Source of the DNA: CTSoil-075 sp042610375
GTDB taxonomy: Bacteria; Bacillota; Negativicutes; DSM-13327
Length of the DNA stretch: 64,000 nucleotides
Reading direction: 5' to 3'
Assembly: GCF_042610375.1 (NCBI RefSeq)
Contig: NZ_JBGJZL010000005.1
Span: forward strand, 62,001 to 126,000
Shown here: piece by piece, positions 59,556 to 64,000 of the stretch
How positions within the stretch are numbered: position 1 is the stretch's first letter
How the letters are laid out: the number at the start of each line of letters is the position of its first letter
Made by a program: the position numbers and the translations under genes
Notes under the pieces: model-generated
Seen by the model: only the letters and a program-made list of their open reading frames with translations
The model's database searches: none
Told to the model about the DNA's origin: nothing

Positions 59556-61817
59556 CTATTTGAGTTTGCGCATGAGGCGCATTCCATTTAAAGTGACAAG
59601 TATCGAAGAACCCATATCAGCAAATACTGCAAGCCATAAATTTACATAGCCAGCAAAAGTAAGAATTACGAAAACAATTTTTATTAAGATGGCAAAGGCG
59701 ATGTTTTGTTTAATGATCCCTACAGTTTTACGGCTAAGTTTGATAAGATATGCAAGTTTCCCCAGATCATCAGACATAAGGGCAATATCAGCTGTCTCAA
59801 GGGCCGTATCCGAACCAGCTACCCCCATAGCAATTCCTATCGTAGCAGCAGCTAATGCGGGAGCATCATTGACTCCGTCACCAACCATGGCTACATTTCC
59901 GTACTCTGTAATTAATTTTTTTACTGCATTGACCTTATCTTCTGGCAATAGCTCACTATAAACAGTGTCAAGTTTTAATTCCTCAGCTATGGAGCTTGCA
60001 ACACGATTGTTATCCCCGGTTAACATCGCGACGTGTTTCATACCGGCTTTTCGTAAGGTAATAATCGCATCCACACTGTTAGCACGAAGAGTATCTGCTA
60101 CAGCGATAATTCCTGAAATACTTTCTTTTGTTCCCATGAGCATGACTGTTTTACCTTCTTGCTCAAGTGTTGTTATAGCTTGCTCATACTGAGATAGTTC
60201 AAATCCTAGTTCGTTAAATAAACGAATATTTCCGATGTAGACTGTTTTGCCATTTACATCGGCCTGAGCACCACGTCCAACTAATGCACTGAATTTTGAT
60301 ATTGGTTTTAAAGGCAGATCTTTAGCTTTTTCTACGATTGCAACTGCCAAAGGATGTTCAGAGCGTTTTTCAACAGAGGCAGCCGTAGTTAAGAAGTCTT
60401 GTTCTGTAGAACCGTCTAAGGGAATGATGTTAGTGACAATCGGGCGACCATAGGTTAATGTACCAGTCTTGTCAAAAGCGATGGACTGGATTGTTCCCAT
60501 CTGCTCAAGATAAGCACCGCCTTTAATTAAGACTCCATTTCTAGATGAATTTCCGATTGCGGACACGATGGAAACAGGTGTGGAAATTACCAAGGCACAA
60601 GGACAAGAGATGACTAGAAGAACAAGACCTTTATAAAACCATACGGCAAAAGGCTCGCCAAGGAATATCCATGGAATGACCATGACGCCGACAGCGGCAA
60701 GCAGAACGATCGGAGTATAGTATTTTGAGAAAACGTCAATAAATTGTTGGGAAGGGGCCTTCTGTGCCTGTGCTTCTTCAACTAAATGCATGATTTTGGA
60801 TAAAGTCGAGTCGGAAGCGAGCTTAGAGACTTGAATTTCTAAAGCCCCATGTTCATTTACAGTACCCGCATACACCATGTCTCCAGTCGTTTTCTCAACG
60901 GGGATGGATTCACCAGTGATGGTTGCTTGGTTTACTGCTGAGGTTCCTTCTTTTACAACGCCATCCATTGGGATTCGTTCACCAGGTTTTACAATGATGA
61001 TATCGCCGATGACAATCTCTTCAATTGCTAGTTTTAACTCTTGATCCTCTCGGCGAACCAGAGCTTCAGGTGGAGCGAGCTCCATTAAGGCTTGAATGGA
61101 CTGTCGAGTTTTGTCCATTGTATAAGTTTGAAGAGTATTACCAAAGGAGAAAAGAAAAGCTACCGTAGCACCTTCACCCCATTCACCAATAGCTGAAGCA
61201 CCGATGATTGCTACCGTCATCAGAAAATTCATATCAAAACTCAAAGAACGCAGACTGTAAAAACCACTTTTAGCCGTATAATAACCACCAACGAGTTCTA
61301 TTGTGATATATAAGGGAATCACTATATCATTAGTGACGCCAAACCATTCCATAATTGTCACCAGAACAAGGAGTATACCAGATACAATCGTTGTCTGTGT
61401 TCGCCGATTGAGCCACCAAGCAGGTTTATTTTTGATGGAGTGATGGCCCTTGATTTCACGTTCAGCGTTATAGCCTGCCTGCTCCACAGCCTTTATAATC
61501 TCTATTTCTTCTATTGTATGTTTTATGATCAATTTTCCTGTAGCGAAATTTACTTGTGCAGAGTCGACGCCCGCCATGGAAAGAAGCCTTTTTTCTAGCT
61601 TTGCAGCACAGTCTGCACAATCAAGGCCAGAAATTTTAAATACAGTTTTGTCGCTACCTTCAGCAATTACTATCTCTGTTTGTGGTGAACTCTTAGCATC
61701 AGTACAGCAGCCACAGGTTGGAGATGTAACTGGTTTCATGGTTTCATCAGAGCAACAGCCACTTTGGCAACAACTTTGTTTCTTTGTTCCTTTGTGGAAA
61801 GAATATCTTTTTGCCAT
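59556..61817 (-). CDS. cadA: Cd2+/Zn2+/Pb2+-exporting P1B-type ATPase (CadA-like)
   Basis: 753 residues. The N-terminus is Cys-rich (C-C-Q-S-G-C-C, C-G-C-C), followed by one heavy-metal domain with G-L-D-C-A-D-C (about residues 63-69). Then come membrane helices, the actuator motif (T-G-E-S), the metal-site motif C-P-C in S-C-P-C-A-L, the phosphorylation site D-K-T-G-T, H-P in S-E-H-P-L, and G-D-G-V-N-D. C-P-C with the G-L-D-C-A-D-C motif and the CadC-like partner favour Zn/Cd/Pb over Cu. It pumps metal out of the cytoplasm. It is second in an operon with the ArsR-family repressor (11 bases between). Confidence 0.95.
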   Translation of the reverse strand: MAKRYSFHKGTKKQSCCQSGCCSDETMKPVTSPTCGCCTDAKSSPQTEIVIAEGSDKTVFKISGLDCADCAAKLEKRLLSMAGVDSAQVNFATGKLIIKHTIEEIEIIKAVEQAGYNAEREIKGHHSIKNKPAWWLNRRTQTTIVSGILLVLVTIMEWFGVTNDIVIPLYITIELVGGYYTAKSGFYSLRSLSFDMNFLMTVAIIGASAIGEWGEGATVAFLFSFGNTLQTYTMDKTRQSIQALMELAPPEALVRREDQELKLAIEEIVIGDIIIVKPGERIPMDGVVKEGTSAVNQATITGESIPVEKTTGDMVYAGTVNEHGALEIQVSKLASDSTLSKIMHLVEEAQAQKAPSQQFIDVFSKYYTPIVLLAAVGVMVIPWIFLGEPFAVWFYKGLVLLVISCPCALVISTPVSIVSAIGNSSRNGVLIKGGAYLEQMGTIQSIAFDKTGTLTYGRPIVTNIIPLDGSTEQDFLTTAASVEKRSEHPLAVAIVEKAKDLPLKPISKFSALVGRGAQADVNGKTVYIGNIRLFNELGFELSQYEQAITTLEQEGKTVMLMGTKESISGIIAVADTLRANSVDAIITLRKAGMKHVAMLTGDNNRVASSIAEELKLDTVYSELLPEDKVNAVKKLITEYGNVAMVGDGVNDAPALAAATIGIAMGVAGSDTALETADIALMSDDLGKLAYLIKLSRKTVGIIKQNIAFAILIKIVFVILTFAGYVNLWLAVFADMGSSILVTLNGMRLMRKLK

Positions 61818-61828
61818 CTCATAACCTC

Positions 61829-62197
61829 CTATCGATGTTTAATATGTTCTACACATTGAGAGAGTAATAACCCAATATGCTCATCATCAAGAGAATACCA
61901 AGCCATCTTACCTTCCTTGCGATACTTTACCAGACGGGCACTTCGTAATAAACGTAGTTGGTGAGAAACTGCAGACTGTCCCATGGAAACAACCGCTGCT
62001 AAGTCGCAGACACAAAGTTCTCTTTTGGATAGTGCATGCAGCATTTTTACTCTAGTTGTGTCTCCCAATAACTTAAAGATATCCGCAACTTGCTGAGCAT
62101 CTGAATCTGGAATCGCTTCATTTTTTGCAACACAGATGACTTGAGGATGTTCACAGAGTTGCTCACAAATATCAATTGTACAATCAGAATTTGACAT
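61829..62197 (-). CDS. ArsR/SmtB family metal-responsive repressor (CadC-like)
   Basis: Start at the ATG at 62197 behind GGAGGT; the frame continues upstream through the operator without a site. 122 residues. An N-terminal arm with Cys (D-C-T-I-D-I-C-E-Q-L-C), a winged helix with E-L-C-V-C-D-L-A near the metal-binding position, and the recognition helix Q-S-A-V-S-H-Q-L-R-L-L-R. The C-V-C motif and N-terminal Cys match CadC-type Cd/Pb/Zn sensing. It should release the palindromic operator at 62212-62237 when metal binds and so induce cadA. Confidence 0.93.
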   Translation of the reverse strand: MSNSDCTIDICEQLCEHPQVICVAKNEAIPDSDAQQVADIFKLLGDTTRVKMLHALSKRELCVCDLAAVVSMGQSAVSHQLRLLRSARLVKYRKEGKMAWYSLDDEHIGLLLSQCVEHIKHR

Positions 62198-62211
62198 TAA
62201 CTTATACCTCC

Positions 62212-62243
62212 AACATATGAATATGTGTTCATATGTTATTATA
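62212..62243 (-). promoter_or_regulatory. CadC/ArsR operator and -10 element
   Basis: AACATATGAA (62212-62221) and TTCATATGTT (62228-62237) are exact inverted copies with a 6-base centre, like other SmtB/ArsR operators. TATAAT on the minus strand at 62238-62243 adjoins it, so binding would block RNA polymerase. No good -35 was seen. Confidence 0.75.
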
Positions 62244-62458
62244 TGATATATTGTCGAAAAAGTACATAGAAATGTTATTAAAAAACTAAGAGGATCATTC
62301 AAATTGTTATTTTTCTACTATGAATTTACTTACTGAATTTTGTAGTTATCTCTCTAAGTTTCAGAGAGAAAAAAAGGTCATCATTTTAGGATAGTGATCT
62401 TATTTTTATAATTTCCCAATGGGAAGTTTTGTGATATTATTGAGGTGATAAGAGAAAA

Positions 62459-62815
62459 ATGCGGGGTGTAATTAATATGGAAGATAGAGAAATTGTTGTT
62501 TTGAGCAAAGGAGTACCTGGAGAACCTTGTCCGATAGCCAAAACATTAGAGATCATTGGGACAAAGTGGACGTTTTTGATTCTTAGAGATTTGATGCTTG
62601 AGGGTGTTATGAGATTTAGCGATTTACAAAAATCCATGTCAGGAATTAGTCCCAAGACACTTTCCCTGCGCTTACGCGGTCTAGAGGAGCACAATATACT
62701 TACGAGGAAGGTATACCCGGAAGTACCGCCAAGAGTCGAATATTCTTTAACCGAAAAAGGAAAAAAACTGCAAGGAATTTTAGTCGAGATGAAACGTTTT
62801 GGCCTGACTTTGTAA
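62459..62815 (+). CDS. HxlR family transcriptional regulator
   Basis: 118 residues from ATG 62459; ATG 62477, 9 bases after GGGGTG, is equally possible and would give 112. The pattern C-P-I-A-K-T-L-E-I-I-G-T-K-W-T, R-F-S-D-L-Q-K, and I-S-P-K-T-L-S-L-R-L-R-G-L-E is typical of HxlR winged-helix proteins. The N-terminal Cys22 may be a redox or electrophile sensor as in the HypR/YodB branch. It may regulate the SDR gene downstream, although two terminator-like hairpins separate them. Confidence 0.92.
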   Translation: MRGVINMEDREIVVLSKGVPGEPCPIAKTLEIIGTKWTFLILRDLMLEGVMRFSDLQKSMSGISPKTLSLRLRGLEEHNILTRKVYPEVPPRVEYSLTEKGKKLQGILVEMKRFGLTL

Positions 62816-62846
62816 GTTTAACAATAAAATAAACTCATGATCCAAG

Positions 62847-62876
62847 TAGCTGCAGCATATACTGCAGCTATTTTTT
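62847..62876 (+). terminator. Rho-independent terminator after hxlR-like gene
   Basis: TAGCTGCAG pairs with CTGCAGCTA over a 6-base loop, then six T. Confidence 0.88.
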
Positions 62877-62946
62877 GCGGAATTAGAGAGTATAAGACTT
62901 TCTTGATTCCAAGTAAGAACGACTAAGACTTCTACCTGCATCTGAG

Positions 62947-62973
62947 GACTTGGCACAAGCCAAGTCTTTTTTT
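62947..62973 (+). terminator. second Rho-independent terminator
   Basis: GACTTGGC pairs with GCCAAGTC over ACAA, then seven T. It lies 70 bases after the previous terminator with no gene between. The remaining bases to 63180 show no gene. Confidence 0.85.
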
Positions 62974-63180
62974 AAATCCATAGCTTTACAAGGAGTCAAT
63001 TCATTGATAGTAGAATGGGATATATCGATTCTATCAATTTTTAATGGGCTGAAATTCCTTTAAAAACAAATAACTTCCTTTGAGGAAACTATATGAATAA
63101 TAATACACTACTTTACAAAATGAAGTTATAGAATTAGAATGATCTCAACAACCCGTAAGGGAAATAGAGGAGGATTTAAA

Positions 63181-63894
63181 ATGTTGAAAAATAAACGTGT
63201 GGTCATCATTGGTGGGAGTTCTGGGATTGGATTGGCAGCAGCTGAACTTATTTTAGATCAAAAAGCAGAAGTCGTTATAGCGAGTCGTTCCTCGGAAAAA
63301 CTTGAAAAGGCTAAAATTGAACTTGGAGGCAACGTAAAATCATATATACTGGACATTACTGATGAAGAACAAGTAAAAAACTTTTTTACAGCTGTCGGTA
63401 CCATTGATCATTTAGTAATTACAGCTGCTGAAACATCCGGTGGATCTTTTCTTTTATCCGATACCGCAATGGATCAGAAGATGTTTGAAAATAAATTTTG
63501 GGGACAGTATTATGCGGCAAAATATGGTGCTGCAGCGATTGTGCCTAGCGGATCGATCACATTATTTTCCGGTGTTGTGGCTTATAAAGCGATGGTTGGA
63601 TCGGCGACTCTCAGTGCAATTAATGCAGCGGTAAGCGCTCTTGGAAGGACACTTGCCTTAGAATTGGCCCCCATTAGAGTCAATGTAATTTCACCAGGCA
63701 TTATTGACACTCCTTCCCGAAGTAAAATGCCAGAAGAAAAGCGCAATAGTTTTTATATGGATATAGCAGGTAAGCTCCCGGTAAAAAGAGTCGGTAAGGC
63801 CGATGATGTTGCAAAAGGGATTGTTTATTTATTGAGTAACGATTTTGTGAGTGGTACTGTATTACATGTGGATGGTGGTCATACACTGATCTAA
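63181..63894 (+). CDS. short-chain dehydrogenase/reductase
   Basis: Start at ATG 63181 (GAGGAGG ahead) rather than the frame's first ATG at 63139. 237 residues. Cofactor motif G-G-S-S-G-I-G (10-16) and a typical C-terminus V-D-G-G-H. The usual catalytic Tyr-x-x-x-Lys is not obvious: where it is expected the sequence reads A-Y-K-A-M-V-G-S-A-T-L-S-A-I-N-A, with Tyr followed at once by Lys and no Lys four residues on. It may be an atypical or divergent SDR. It is a single gene, downstream of HxlR, bounded by terminators. Confidence 0.87.
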   Translation: MLKNKRVVIIGGSSGIGLAAAELILDQKAEVVIASRSSEKLEKAKIELGGNVKSYILDITDEEQVKNFFTAVGTIDHLVITAAETSGGSFLLSDTAMDQKMFENKFWGQYYAAKYGAAAIVPSGSITLFSGVVAYKAMVGSATLSAINAAVSALGRTLALELAPIRVNVISPGIIDTPSRSKMPEEKRNSFYMDIAGKLPVKRVGKADDVAKGIVYLLSNDFVSGTVLHVDGGHTLI

Positions 63895-63918
63895 GAAATA
63901 GTAAGTAAGTCGTAAAAA

Positions 63919-63986
63919 AAGAGGATTGTCACTGACTCTTGGAATGATATGTCTGCCTAAGAGTTAGTGATCATTCTCTTATTTTT
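63919..63986 (+). terminator. terminator after the SDR gene
   Basis: An imperfect stem of about 20 bases (63921-63940 with 63959-63978), 18-base loop, then TTATTTTTG. Confidence 0.75.
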
Positions 63987-64000
63987 GTATGTCTTCCTAA

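Noticed and set aside
1..64000. CRISPR array, tRNA/rRNA genes, prophage or insertion sequence
   Set aside because: No regularly spaced repeats, tRNA-like cloverleaf, rRNA core sequence, transposase, integrase or phage structural gene was recognised by reading; a dedicated search was not possible here.

Overview
The window looks like chromosome of a diderm, spore-lineage Firmicute of the Negativicutes (Sporomusa/Pelosinus type; this is inference). The grounds are AT-rich DNA with strong AGGAGG-type ribosome sites, two S-layer-homology porins (OmpM type, N-terminal SLH domain plus a beta-barrel), and a Fur-controlled ExbB-ExbD-TonB set, which needs an outer membrane. These occur beside typically Firmicute items: an FMN riboswitch with RibU, a LevR-type PTS activator and RsbR/S/T/X-like proteins. 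No rRNA, tRNA, CRISPR array, insertion sequence or prophage gene was seen.

Layout. 0-3.4 kb: the 3' end of a TRAP solute-binding protein, an unknown exported protein, and SLH-porin 1. 3.6-9.5 kb: a compact signalling operon (Cache receptor, CheA with a C-terminal receiver, REC-STAS-like protein). 9.5-14.9 kb: TetR plus SDR, riboswitch-controlled riboflavin transporter, MATE pump, and two alkylation-repair genes. 15-19.8 kb: two tandem TPR-glycosyltransferase-like genes facing SLH-porin 2. 20-31 kb: an AEC-type permease, then a sigma-54-promoted PTS locus (LevR-like activator, EIIA, EIIB, EIIC, AraL-like phosphatase, AraM-like dehydrogenase, transketolase) that reads as a polyol or sugar-alcohol route into the pentose phosphate pathway.

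31.7-54.4 kb is the most striking part: about 23 consecutive plus-strand genes forming one chemosensory and partner-switching cluster. It holds a receptor, five single-domain receivers, three CheX/CheC-like proteins (one fused to an MshEN-like domain), a degenerate CheA, a soluble receptor with two MCP signalling tips, a three-domain CheW, CheB, an RsbR-RsbS-RsbT-RsbX-like stressosome module, a histidine kinase, an Hpt protein without kinase domain, a HEAT-repeat protein, CheR and an active-looking CheA with two Hpt domains. Many genes overlap by 1-17 bases, so they are probably translationally coupled. No flagellar or pilus motor gene is present, which suggests that the pathway controls something other than, or in addition to, swimming.

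54.5-64 kb: LysR with a divergent TSUP permease, an orphan FecE-like ATPase, tonB-exbD-exbB behind a Fur box and a long structured leader, a CadC/CadA metal-resistance pair with its operator, and HxlR with an SDR. Start codons were chosen mainly from Shine-Dalgarno spacing, and several differ from the longest open frame.
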